NCBI RefSeq assembly: GCF_032854445.1
Contig: NW_027017967.1
Location: forward strand, 219,153-283,152
Length of the DNA stretch: 64,000 nucleotides
DNA from: Liolophura sinensis
Lineage: Eukaryota > Mollusca > Polyplacophora > Chitonida > Chitonidae
Direction: 5' to 3'
Part shown: positions 40,562 through 50,880 of the stretch, in pieces
How positions within the stretch are numbered: position 1 is the first letter of the stretch
How the letters are laid out: each line of letters begins with the position of its first letter
The notes under the pieces: generated by a model
The model's database searches: none
Told to the model about the DNA's origin: nothing
The model's input: the letters and a program-made list of their open reading frames with translations, nothing else
Made by a program: the position numbers and the translations under genes

Positions 40562-42231
40562 CACTCTTCAACAAAAGAAACGCAAAACCCAAATATCAAT
40601 GTAAATTTGATGTTATTCAAGGACGTGTAGGTCAGCGGAAAACACAGATACATAAATGAAATTTTGTGAAGCAATGCATTGCTATATTGTCCATATTTCA
40701 TGAGAATAACAGTCATCACAGTCATTACTGCTGTCCACCAGGTGGCGTTGAAGTCAGTACCACGTATGACCACCTCCAGCTGCTACCACTGCCCGACACG
40801 TCCTGGGTACTGTTCGAATCAGTCGTTGGATGTTTTGTTGTGGAATCCTTCTCCATTCCTCCTGCAGCATGTGGAACAACTGTTGAAGATTCTGTGGTGG
40901 AATACGACGTCGACGTACCCGTCTATATAGATCTGACCCCAAAAGGTGTTCGATTGGGTTTAGATCCGGGGATTTGGAGGGCCAGGGAAGGGTGTTGATG
41001 TTGTTATTGGCCAGGTAGTCCACGGTGGCACGTGCTGTGTGGGGCCTGGCGTTGTCCTGTTGGAAGAGCTGCCGTTGAAGGTGTTCGATTGGGTTTAGAT
41101 CCGGGGATTTGGAGGGCCAGGGAAGGGTATTAATGTTGTTATTGGCCAGGTAGTCCACGGTGGCACGTGCTGTGTGGGGGCCTGGCGTTGTCCTGTTGGA
41201 AGAGCTGCCGTTGAAGGTCAAACAAGGCAAAGGACGTGCGGGCGGTGGAATCTGGTCGATGTATCGATTCGTCGTCAGATTGCCTTGGACAAGCACAAGC
41301 TCCGATCTGCGGGTGTATGAGATCGCTCCCCACACCATAATACTCCCTCCACCGAATTTGTCCACCTGTCTGATGCAGTGAGGAGCAAAACGTTCATGAC
41401 GTCGTCTGTAGACACGGTCTATATCATCACGTCGACTGAGGAGATAACGGGATTCATCGCTAAATCATATGCGCCTCCACTTTGCCAGGTTCCATGGCAG
41501 CACCGCGGTACACCATCTCACTCGTCGACGTCGATGTAGTCGTGTCAAGGAGGGGGGCAACATTTGGACGTTTGGCACGTATTCTTACTTCTCGGAGACG
41601 GTTCCTGATTGTCTGATCGGACACTCTTCGGGCTTCAAACTGTTCTTGTGCTGTGTCCGGGCGGTACGATGGCGGTCACGTAGGTGGGTTACCAGGATGT
41701 ACCGATCTTGGACAGGTGTGGTGACTCTAGGTCTTCCTGATCTTGGACGGTCATTTGTCAAATTTGTTTGACGAAATCCATCCCACAACCGAGTTATTGT
41801 GCTGGGATGAACGTTGAAGATCCTTGCCACCTCACTCTTTGATTCGCCAGCTTGCAATCGTCCAATTGCCTGATTTCGGTCGGCAGCGTTGAGACGTCCC
41901 ATTTTCGGGTACAGTACGTGCAAAGATATTGGATAAAATTGTGAGATTCGTTTGGGTCTTTTATAGTCACATGCTGTACTCATGTTTTGCACGTGACAAA
42001 CAATCATTGTGCCTGAACTTCGTCCTGCACGACATTAACGCACATCATAACAATCCTAATTGATAAAACCGTTCAAAATCGTTTATGGTTGCGTTTGGTC
42101 AAGGATGATCTTCTGAAACATTCCAGTGACAATGTGCAACCCTACAAAACTGTTTGAGTTAACATATGTGTACAAAATTGTAAGTATAATTTTTGAATTT
42201 CACTTTGCGTTTCTTTTTTTGAAGAGTGTGT
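40562..42231 (-). mobile_element. Tc1-like transposon, copy 2, with internal duplication
   Basis: Same inverted ends as copy 1 (CACTCTTCAACAAAAGAAACG ... TTTGAAGAGTG), but inserted at a different place of the module. It has no SINE: TCCTAATTGAT at 42,053 is the empty site. A 135-bp segment is tandemly duplicated (40,946-41,080 and 41,081-41,216). Confidence 0.9.
40754..41927 (-). pseudogene. Tc1-family transposase, copy 2, broken
   Basis: The helix-turn-helix N-terminus is intact (41,690-41,900). The middle is damaged. The catalytic end is readable from 41,365 to 40,754, but the QDNARPHTAR ... SPDLNPIEH block occurs twice because of the 135-bp duplication. Otherwise close to copy 1 and sharing several of its lesions. 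Confidence 0.88.
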
Positions 42232-42235
42232 AAAG

Positions 42236-42565
42236 AAACGTGCTGGCAAGTTTTTTTTTATCCGCCTTTTAATTAACACCGGACAAAGAACTGGAGCAGT
42301 CATTAGTATTACTGTGGCCCAACTAAATCGCGCCAAATGTGTGGAGGGAGACTGAATAATAAATGTGTTAGAACATAAGACGGGATAAAACGGGCCAGCT
42401 GCGTTTGACATTTCAGGGCATTTCTACGATGAACTTCTGTTTTATTGCGATAAGTCCCCAAACGAATAATTTGAATTTGTTTGTAAAATTGGTATCGGGG
42501 ACATGTGTTTTTTTTCCTACCCCTCTTGCTGAATCAGTGTTTTGGAAACGAGCTGCACCACATGC
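42236..42565 (+). pseudogene. Recombinase B catalytic-domain fragment (inverted extra copy)
   Basis: ~330 bp, nearly identical to the reverse complement of 43,845-44,165. It encodes, in shifting frames, the GQRTGAVISITVA segment with the first catalytic Arg of tyrosine recombinases and the CVFFPTPLAESVFWKR segment. It is wedged between Tc1 and a SINE. Confidence 0.65.
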
Positions 42566-42577
42566 AATACAGCGCGG

Positions 42578-42849
42578 GGCCTCCTTGGCTCAGTCTGTTA
42601 GCGCGCTACCACAGCGTAATGATTCAGGAGTCTCTAACCAATGCGGTCGCTGAGAGTTCAAGTTCTGCTCATCCTGGCTTCCTCTCAGGCCGTACGTGAG
42701 AAGGTTTGTCAGCATCCCGACGGATGGTCGTGGGTTTTTCCCGGGCTGTGCCCGTTTTCCACCCACCATAATGTTGGACGCTGTCGTATAAGTGAAATAT
42801 TCTTGAGTACGGCGTAAAACACCAATCAAAGAGAAAGATAATAGAGATC
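42578..42849 (+). mobile_element. SINE family A with target duplication
   Basis: It is flanked by CAATACAGCGC (42,567 and 42,850). The empty site is preserved in the other arm near 27,500. Confidence 0.9.
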
Positions 42850-43310
42850 AATACAGCGCACTTGTCTGTGTACTGTTCAGCCTATGTGGGATACCATTTC
42901 GCCTCACAAATGAAATTGTAGAACTGTGGCTAACGTATTGCCCTACGGATATGAGTTAATGGTTATACGTTGTGAACCACCACAGAATTTAATGGTAAAT
43001 GTATATAAATCTAGATCTCTTCTACCCGTTTGCAGTATTCGCAACTGAATGAAATACGCGGCCCGTAAATTATAAACTCCCATATATACATGTAGATCAA
43101 AACATCGCATTATCCACTCTATAGCGAATACTATTAAATTTTCATATATCACAGTTCATAACCCACATACAGTAGGCCACATCGCGAAGTAGTAAAACAG
43201 CAGCGCATTATTTTAGTAGTGAAATGACATATATAAATTAAGCAATAGCAGATGTAGATAAAATTCGACACACCAACCTACAAGGTAGTATACGCAATTA
43301 TCTTTATTTA
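42850..43310 (-). repeat. 3' flank of recombinase B, copy 2
   Basis: Inverted copy of 27,086-27,530 with small differences. No gene. The short ORFs in both arms are the same non-coding sequence. Confidence 0.75.
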
Positions 43311-45040
43311 ATACCGCAAATCAATATAGTGTTTTAATTCCTGAGGGAGATCAAGACCTCTTATTAACTCGGGTAATTTCATCCTTTTGTTCTGCTTTAA
43401 ACATTCCCTGATAGCGCATCTAGCATAATGTAGTAAACTGTTAACACCCCTCAAACTGAGAAGAAGCAGCAGCGCTTGGGGAGCGTCGCAGGAGGAGGGG
43501 GGATGGGGTAAACCTCCGCACCGCACAACCGACACATTCCAGGCATAATAAAGTTTGGGGCTCTTGAGGATACTTAAGAAGCAGCAGGGTACAGGCGCTT
43601 GGCTTTTTGGACCACAACCAAAAATAGTGGTCCCGTTTCAAGGGGTCGACCCATACCGCACACACACCAAAAGAACTTCGGCATTTAAACATTTCGCCGC
43701 TAGCTGCAAAGGGGCGGTGCAACAACATCGCCTGGAATAAGAGGGCTCGAACATTTCAATAATTGAAGGGGTAGAGTTCAAGTAATATTCTATGGACCGC
43801 AAAATGTGGTTAGGGGAGTACTTCGCATTTGAGCTTACAGAATGCAGCTCGTTTCCAAAACACTGATTCAGCAAGAGGGGTAGGAAAAAAACACATGTCC
43901 CCGATACCAATTTTACAAACAAATTCAAATGATTCGTTTGGGGACTTATCGCAATAAAACAGAAGTTCATCGTAGAAATGCCCTGGAATGTCAAACGCAG
44001 CTGGCCGTTTTATCCCGTCTTATGTTCTAACACATTTATTATTCAGTCTCCCTCCACACATTGGCACGATTTAGTTTGGGCCACAGTAATACTAATGACT
44101 GCTCCAGTTCTTTGTCCGGTGTTAATTAAAAGGCGGATAAAAAAAACTTGCCAGCACGTTTCTGTATTCTGTGGCCGTCACCTCCGGCCGACTTCCCGCT
44201 ATGAGATCGGCGAGAATGGCTTCCGTCAGTTTTAGTGTTTTGCATTCATCGAGTTTCGCCGCTTCTTCTGGTGTTAGTATAGCACCCGCACATTCTTCCG
44301 CCTTTGCGATTTTTTGTCTCTTTGCTTTCTTCCGCAGAGACGTGGTCCAAGCTCGAATGTTGGTCCGTAACGTTTAAGCATGTCCGCGACCGGCCATAAA
44401 ATCTGCCCAACAGGACATGCTGCACAAGAAGCTTTTATCGTTCCAATAGCGACTTCTTCCCGATTAAGCTGATAGACCAACCAAGATTTCACCAGGAAAA
44501 CTCTTTAAAGAATCTTCGAGATCGTGTCCCGGGCTAATAGCACTCCACACAGCAAGCACTTGCCGCACATGTTGATGAACGGTGGATTTTGTTTTCTCGC
44601 CGCCATCGAAACCTTCGGCCATTGTTTGAAAGCCTTCAAGAGCTTTTCAGCCGTCGCATTTCTTTCATTGTGCTCCGTCTCGACTATCTCTGGCGCAGAC
44701 AAAACGGGATCCTTCGAAATTGCTTTATCCGCAAAATTTTTTTCCATTATCTCTTCATTCTCGGGGCCGTTAAATGGATGGGTAATTCGAAGATATTTGT
44801 CTACTCTCACAACAGATGTCTTGCAAAGAGGACAATTCCAGTGTCTGTCGCTCCTCCCTCCTCGTCTTCGTTCTTTATTAGCCATGCTGTGCTCCCAGCT
44901 CATGTGGCGTGCGGCGTCAACAGTTGGGCGTCCCCACATGGAACACACATTGCGAGGGCGCGGATTTTTGCTTGTTTGTTTGCGCATCGGGCGGTCGGTG
45001 TTTAGTTTGTAACCAAATCGTCTGAGTCGTCGAATTTCAT
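43311..45040 (-). pseudogene. Zinc-finger tyrosine recombinase, lineage B, copy 2 (all domains, many breaks)
   Basis: In minus-strand order: start damaged near 45,035; zinc fingers (44,700-44,985) with an intact second finger start WNCPLCKTSVVRVDKYLRITH; core-binding part (44,505-44,690); CAGAILTPEEAAKLDECK (44,240). The catalytic domain (43,850-44,165) follows in shifting frames with TGQRTGAVISIT, a VLEHKT-like stretch and FDIPGHFYDELLFYCDK. Then comes a Cys-rich unexplained segment (43,450-43,840), and the tail (43,311-43,440) has CAIRECLKQNKRMKLPELI and LPQELKHYIDL. The missing or shifted parts complement those of copy 1. The His/Tyr box could not be located with certainty. Confidence 0.65.
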
Positions 45041-45188
45041 GTTTTAATTAGAGTGGCGGGGAAGAAAAATTCTGGCTTGCCATTTTTTTTAAACCAGATG
45101 ATGAAATCCGGGCGAGCTGAATGAGTTGCCAACACTTAAAAAAAAACACGTATAAAAAGAATCGAAACAACAACCTTTTCCTCACAGC
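45041..45188. promoter_or_regulatory. Bidirectional promoter between recombinase and DHFR, copy 2
   Basis: Inverted copy of 26,008-26,155. The TATA box CGTATAAAAAG at 45,149 is ~40 bp before the DHFR ATG. Conservation of this spacer in both arms supports a functional origin. Confidence 0.6.
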
Positions 45189-45568
45189 ATGAAATCCATA
45201 AATATAGTAGCGGCAATGTGTTATTTAAATCGTGGAATAGGAACGGAAGGAAATTTACTTTGGCGAATCAAGGAAGATTTGTTGTTTTTTAAACCTCCGA
45301 AACCGCCGGAGTGAGCAAGCGGAATGCTGTCATCATGGGTAGGAAAATCCTGTTGTCCATTCCAAATAAACACACACCACTACCCGGGCGACTGAACATT
45401 GTGCTGAGCAAAACATTAAAGGAAAATGCCACTATTACAGTGGTCAAAAGTTTTCACGAGGATAAAACAGAGGCTGAAAAATTGTCGGACGTGGAATCCG
45501 TTTTCATAATTGGCGGAGAGTCTGTGTACCGCGAGGCCTTATCCTCTTTGTCAGATTACCGATTATAA
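45189..45568 (+). pseudogene. Dihydrofolate reductase, copy 2, frameshift and 3' truncation
   Basis: The N-terminus is intact from ATG 45,189 (INIVAAMCYLNRGIGTEGN, LLWRIKEDLLFFK), supplying what copy 1 lacks. A frameshift near 45,295 leads to TGA 45,312. In the other frame the gene goes on with NAVIMGRK, PLPGRLNIVLS and VFIIGGESVYREAL, and stops at TAA after SDYRL, about 65 codons earlier than copy 1, where minisatellite begins. The acid at the folate-binding position (W+5) is Asp, as in bacteria, where animal enzymes usually have Glu. Confidence 0.88.
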
Positions 45569-45975
45569 ATTTTTTATTATCGAATAAAAAAACCAAATTT
45601 AAGTTGTAAAAGACCATTTTAATGTTGCCAATTCCCATGTTGTAAATGACAAACGTCGCAAAAGAATTTAAATTGTAAATTACCACTTCCATGTTGCAAA
45701 ATTCCATGTTGAGAAATGCCAATTCGATTAGAAAGACCAAATTTCAGTTGTAAAATACCACTTTAATGTTGCGAAATGCCAATGTTGCAAAATGACAAAC
45801 ATTGCAAAAGAATTTAAATTGTAAACCACCACTTCAGTGTTGCAAAATTCCATGTTAAAAAATGCCAAATCGAGGAGAAAGATCAAAACAGTAGAAAACC
45901 AAAATCGCAAAACCACGTCCGCGTTGGGGAATACTAAAAGCGTCAAGTTGACCAAAGCCATCTTGTACATCGACA
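45569..45975 (-). repeat. ACAACATGG-type minisatellite, inverted
   Basis: The minus-strand blocks match 24.0-25.3 kb (CCATGTTGCAAAATTCC, GTTGTAAAATACCAC). It ends at a junction with recombinase A copy 2 near 45,975. Confidence 0.8.
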
Positions 45976-46056
45976 AAGGAGGCAAAAAAAACGATTTTAG
46001 TTGGTGGGGGATTGTTGTTGTTCTTCTATACCCTCTGTCTTCTTTGGATCACACGC

Positions 46057-46797
46057 CTATGTAGAAGCTTGGCCACCCGCCATGATCTTGCTGGCTATCT
46101 CCATGGTCCGTGTTCTCCCCATTTGTAGAGCGTAATATTCTCCTGCTGTCCTCTCACTATGGCCCATGACCCTGGACAACTCTCCAGGCAACTCAAGGTG
46201 CTTCGACCACATTTGTGCCGTGGCCGACTTCCTGATTATTGTGGCGTTGATTTTCTTCTTGAACACCTTTGCATACCTGGAGTTGATCAGGGTGGTGATC
46301 TCTGTGTTGGCGAAACCCCTATCGTTGGATTGATAGATGAAGAGGCGTTTGTCCTCACTCTTTGGCCGCAGTGAACGCACGTAATCATTCAGTTGGTTAA
46401 AGACATCTCTGAGAAGACACAGATGGGCGGGGCCGTGGTATGCGGTCTTGTGTTCGATGACAGTGATGATGACATCTCCTTTCTCATGCTTGCTGTTGCG
46501 ATGGGCGCGACGAAAGTCTTCCAGTGTCATGTTAATAACTGCACCCAAGCGCTGCCCTGTGATAAGAAGAATCTTCACTGCCAAGTAGGCGACCACATCC
46601 AGGTACATGCCCAGTTTTACGGGACCTTCACGCTCTCCTTTGAGAAGGGCAATGGCACGCTGTGTCACCGATGACTTGTCCACTGTTCGCACATCTTTGG
46701 GAGTGACAAACAACTCTGCCTGCTTTAGTCTTTTTCTCCACGTTTCCGCCCTCGAGCTCTCTCTAATGACCGTATTCCAGTGAGTAATGTTCCGCAT
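46057..46797 (-). CDS. Recombinase A copy 2, tyrosine recombinase catalytic domain, open
   Basis: Open for 246 codons. A basic N-terminal helix region (SSRAETWRKRLKQAELFVTP) precedes the catalytic domain: first Arg in LLITGQRLGAVINMTL, Lys in IEHKTAYHGPAH, TIIRKSATAQMW (the HxxR position reads TIIR), and MGHSERTAGEYYALQMGR with His and the nucleophilic Tyr. This is the best-preserved recombinase in the window. Such enzymes cut and rejoin DNA through a 3'-phosphotyrosine; Crypton transposons use this class. The upstream exon joins by a short intron. Whether the enzyme is active is unknown. Confidence 0.75.
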   Translation of the reverse strand: MRNITHWNTVIRESSRAETWRKRLKQAELFVTPKDVRTVDKSSVTQRAIALLKGEREGPVKLGMYLDVVAYLAVKILLITGQRLGAVINMTLEDFRRAHRNSKHEKGDVIITVIEHKTAYHGPAHLCLLRDVFNQLNDYVRSLRPKSEDKRLFIYQSNDRGFANTEITTLINSRYAKVFKKKINATIIRKSATAQMWSKHLELPGELSRVMGHSERTAGEYYALQMGRTRTMEIASKIMAGGQAST

Positions 46798-46849
46798 CGG
46801 GGTCTGAGCTCATTCTATGTTCTTCTCCCGACTGATCCTTGCCCATAGG

Positions 46850-46898
46850 CTGAGGGAAGACAAGTATGACATTACACTCCCAGGCGCTAAGGTTTCAC
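46850..46898 (-). other. Probable 49-bp intron
   Basis: Donor GAAAG/GTGAAA and acceptor CTTCCCTCAG stand between the core-binding exon and the catalytic exon. The same sequence is in copy 1 (37,856-37,904). After this splice both copies still meet a TGA (near 46,815), so the exact acceptor is uncertain. Confidence 0.4.
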
Positions 46899-47438
46899 CT
46901 TTCATAGTGTGATTTATCCAGCGGTGAATGGTTTGGGGCTCCATGCACGCCTCCAAGTCGTATTCTGGCGACACGTCTCCCCCAGATCCTCCTCACATGT
47001 GGGGAGTGCTGTTCTGCCGCCGAATGTTTTCTCAGCCCTTCATCAAAAGACTCAAACCAGTCAAAAAATGTCTGAAGAAGGTTGCCCGCTTCCGAGGGCA
47101 CATATACCTCTTCTCCTGTAGGTTTTGGTACTGGCGTACCGCTGTCGTCCTCATCCCCTTCCTCGGAAGCCACTTCCGGAGACAGGACCTCCACGCTGAT
47201 GTCTAGTGGCGAGACGCTTGCATCATCCGCCTGATGAGAACTCGGAGCATTCACCCATTGTTCCACCTGCTGGTCTGCTTCACAACAGAATAGCGACATC
47301 ATCTGGGTGAACTTTTTGTTTTTTCGCTTCAGGCCGTGTTTGTTGACTAGGTGGAAGTCAACCCCTGAGATGTCTGTTCAGGCGAGTGAACGGATTTCCG
47401 CACTCAGGACACGTGACCCTGGGCCTGGCCTGCGGGGA
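46899..47438 (-). pseudogene. Recombinase A copy 2, zinc finger and core-binding exon
   Basis: It starts after a splice acceptor (TTTTCCCCGCAG, 47,439). Finger 1 is complete (CPECGNPFTRLNRHL). A deletion then removes the two cysteines of finger 2, leaving NKHGLK. The rest is open (46,899-47,302) with LLQTFFDWFESFDEGLRKH. Compared with copy 1 it lacks the Gln-to-stop change but has lost finger 2. Confidence 0.65.
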
Positions 47439-47444
47439 AAATTG

Positions 47445-47521
47445 CATGAGCGGTACGGTTCCCTACCCGATTCTTCCCGCTCCTTCAGTTTCTGTAGAAG
47501 TGATGGGGACAAGGAGGATAT

Positions 47522-47556
<35 letters not shown>

Positions 47557-48040
47557 TGAAAACCATGCTGAAAATAGTAAGAACAATAATAACAATGATG
47601 CTGAAAACAATAATAATGAAAATGATGCTGAAGATAATAATACCAATGATGCTGAAAATAATGATAACAACAATAAGAATAAGAATATTGACAGCATTTA
47701 TGATATTGACATGAAAATGGATAAGAAATAAGCAAGCCTTACTTACCTCGGACTTTACACTGTCCACATGGCTTTCTGTATCCGATTCTTCCCGCTCCTT
47801 CAGTTTATGTAGAAGAGATTGAGACAAGGAGGCTATTTTAATAATAATAATAATAACAGCAATAACAATGCTGCTGAAAATAATAGCAACAATATTAAGA
47901 ATAAGAATATTGGCAGCACTTATGAGATTGATATGAAAATGTATAAGAAATAAGCATGCCTTACCTCGGACTTTACACTGTCCACATCACTTTCCCTTTC
48001 GGAATCCCGCTTGCTCGGTATCTATAGAAGAGATAAGGTT
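47445..48040 (-). pseudogene. Recombinase A copy 2, charged exon modules and AAT-rich introns
   Basis: Three modules: LQKLKEREESG (47,455-47,510), LHKLKEREESDTESHVDS to donor GAG/GTAAGTAAG (47,745-47,815), and SKRDSERESDVDSVKSE to donor GAG/GTAAGGCAT (47,965-48,025). They are separated by introns rich in AATAAT and GATGCTGAA. One more module than copy 1, so the block expands by duplication. Confidence 0.5.
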
Positions 48041-48076
48041 ATACTATTTTATTATTAATATCTTCTTATTGTTATT

Positions 48077-48168
48077 ATATAACCTGGAAAGGTCTGTCAG
48101 CAGCCGGCAAATGGTGGTGAAATATTCTTGAGTACCGCATAAAACACCAATAAAATAAATATAACCTG
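48077..48168 (+). mobile_element. SINE family A, 3' fragment
   Basis: Only the tail half remains (GTGAAATATTCTTGAGTACC, ATAAAACACCAATAAAAT). Confidence 0.6.
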
Positions 48169-48224
48169 TGTAGTAGTATCATCTCACAACGTCAAGTTCA
48201 AATCCGGTCAATCGTCATTTACCT

Positions 48225-48365
48225 GAGACTAACGAAGGCGGATGAAGGAAACTTCTTCCTCGGTATCTGACTCAATCTTCCTTTTGGAACCTCTAACCCT
48301 CTCAAAGACTTCCTCTGACTCATGTGATTCTGACATCTTCAGCTGTAGACAAGAAGGTTTGATCG
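48225..48365 (-). CDS. Recombinase A copy 2, first coding exon
   Basis: After acceptor-like CTTGTCTACAG the minus strand reads CTGAAG, then ATG (near 48,336) and a 35-codon acidic frame (MSESHESEEVFERVRGSK ... EEEVSFIRLR) to TAG. A donor (CTCAG/GTAAAT) lies just after, so the true exon may splice before the stop. The preceding 110 bp are shared with the RING element. Confidence 0.4.
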
Positions 48366-48475
48366 CATGTACATTGGATTACACTAAGACATTTGACAAA
48401 TTTAACATGGGTAATATAAGTTACCTCCAGAAAAGGCGGTTTCGCCATGCACAACGCCGAGCCAAGTTTTAATTT
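48355..48475 (-). repeat. Leader shared with RING-element terminal repeats
   Basis: On the minus strand GGTAACTTATATTACCCATG, GTGTAATCCAATGTACATG and CTTGTCTACAGCTGAAGATG match 56,803-56,910 and the inverse of 63,905-63,998. Confidence 0.75.
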
Positions 48476-48740
48476 TCCGCTAGTACTTTTAGATTTTTGG
48501 CTGTAAATACTTTATGAACCGCTGACATTGCAATATTTAGTACTTATCACGTCGTAAGTCAGACGACAGGGGAGCAAAAATTCTGTAAAATGCTGTAACA
48601 CAACACGCTGCTGTCCCTTGAACTTCACCAAAAGTGCAGTTATCGCGACCGTATATATGTATTACATGCTGTAATGTTTCCCGCCTGTTCTGTCGCACGT
48701 TAAATTTTTATAAAGAGCGCCCTCAACTTTAGCCTCCACT
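48440..48740 (-). repeat. Dispersed repeat matching 55.9-56.34 kb
   Basis: Reverse complement similar to 55,900-56,340 (ACTTACGACGTG, AAGTACTAAATATTGC, GGAAAATTAAAACTTGGCTC). No gene seen. Confidence 0.65.
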
Positions 48741-49915
48741 CTGAAAATTGTTTAAAAAATCCCCGGTTGACAATTGACTTTGAACTTTGGATATGTCATG
48801 CCCCCGTGACTTCTCAGTTGACCTACTCAGTGACCTCTGATTTTTTACCTACATTTGAGATAAAACGTTCGGAATGAATTATCCCAAAAGTATGTCAAAG
48901 GTCGGAGGTAAACGAAAAGGTCAAGATTTGACTTCAAGGTCATTGGAGCATCTCGTGTCAAAAGGTCAAGGTAAAGGCTCTATTAGGATTTTTGTATAAC
49001 TGTTCAAAGTCAAGGTCAAACATTCGACCGCCATTTTGAAGGTCAAAATCGAGAAGGAGGTCAAAGAGAACCCTATTTTCTTAATTTCTGACCTCGATTA
49101 CTCCTGGTTTTAAAGTTTGAACCCAATCGGAGACAAAAATGTTTCGACCCATTTTTTCGTTAAAGGGTTTTTGTCTCAAATTTTGATACAAAGAGTAATC
49201 GAGGTCAACAATCAAGAATTTGAGGTCGGTTTTGACCTTGACCCTGAAATTGACCTCCAAAATAGCGGTCGAAATTTTGGCCTTCACTTTGAACAGTTCC
49301 TTTGACCCTGACTTTTTGACACGTAATGCTCCAATAACCCTGAAGTCGAACTATAGCCTTTTGTTTGATCTCCAACCTATAACCTCGTATTCAGATAGTG
49401 CAATCCAGTTGAACTATATAAAAAGAAGTTTAGAGGGTAGAGGTAAAGTCACGAGGCAACCTGAAGGTCCCAGGGACATAACATGTCAAAAAGTCAAGGT
49501 CGTGCGTCAATTAGATATTTTTTGAAAGGATTTTAAAGTTGGGGTGAAAATTTTGACCGCCATTTTGGAGCTTAAGATGGAGGTCGAGGTCAAACCCAAC
49601 CTCATATTCGTGCCCTCCGATCTTGATTACCATTTGTGTCAAAGTTTGAGGTCGATCGGAGAAAAAAAGTTTTAAACTTATTTTCCACGTTGAAGCATAG
49701 GGCCTATGTTATTAGATAGCCCGCAATGTTAAAGCCACGTTATTAGATAGAGGTCAGAAACTCTTTTTCCCTGATTGACGTCAAACTTTAATACCAGGGG
49801 TAATCAAGGTCGTAAATCACGAATCCGAGGTCAGATCTGACCTTGAATTCGACCTTAACCTTAAAGAATGTGATTTGAGGGGCGATAACATAAACCAAAG
49901 AATGACAGATAACTC
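48741..49915. repeat. GACC-rich dispersed repeat
   Basis: Phrases as at 6.6 and 30.6 kb. It runs into inverted satellite at 49,915 with the same junction (AACATAAACCAAAGAATGAC) as at 31,312. Confidence 0.75.
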
Positions 49916-50880
49916 CCCCACCCTAATATTTCTTAAATTATATTATCCAACTTCTAATTATTTTTGAATAAAGTAAATGCCTTACTGATTCACCATGCCA
50001 ACTTTCAAAGCTCTCTGTGCGTAAAATCAACTCTGTGTGAGTTATTTCCAAATTCAAATGCACATTGTCAGCCATTAACATTGAAGGATAAGTTGAGAGA
50101 TAGATTTCCCACCAAATATTTCCTTAAAATTGTTTCATCCAATTTCTGTTAATTTGTGAATAATCTGCATGCATTCTGAATTCTGCATGCCAATTTTGAA
50201 TGGCGTGTGTGTAAAATTAAAGGAATCATATCCAAATCTGAATGCAGATTTGCACCGGTCAACATTGAAATACAGATATGACACATAGTTTCCCCCACCA
50301 AATATTTTCTTAAAATTGTTTTATTCAAATTCTCGCTATTTGTGAATAATTTACATGCATTGCTGATTGAGTATGCCAATTTTGAATGGTGTGTGTGTGT
50401 AAATAAATGAATCATGTCCAGATCTGGATGTAAAATTTAAGGAGATATTTCCAAATTCAAATGCACATTGCCTGCCGTTATCATTGCACCTGTCAACGTC
50501 GAAATAATGGTATGACACATAGTTTCCCCCACCAAATAATCTTTTACAAATTTTAATGGAACTTCTGATTAGTTGTGAATAATCTACATGCATTGCTGAT
50601 TGAGCATGCCAATTTAAAATGGTGTGTGTGTGAAATTAAAGGAATCATCTCCAGATCTGAATGCACATTTGCACCCATCAACATTGAAGACATGGTTTGA
50701 GAGATAGATTTCTCCCCCAAATATTTTCTTAATAGTGTTTTATCAAACTTCTGCTGATTTGTGCATAATCTACATGCATTGCTGATTAAGCATGTCAATT
50801 TTGAATGTTGTGTGTGTAAAATTAAAGGTGTCATAAAATTATAAAATGAATAATGAATGTGCAAATACTATCGTTGACTG
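49916..50880 (-). repeat. 186-bp satellite, inverted block
   Basis: About five monomers on the minus strand, one scrambled near 50,430-50,500. ORFs of 80-103 codons are the satellite frame. Confidence 0.9.

Noticed and set aside
47485-47735. Leu/Tyr-rich 70-aa ORFs on the minus strand
   Set aside because: Translations of the AAT/GATGCTGAA microsatellite in an intron.
23400-48400. Whole region as an integrated herpesvirus-like genome because DHFR and RING genes occur
   Set aside because: No herpesvirus core gene (polymerase, terminase, capsid) is visible outside the Polinton, and recombinase A has introns.
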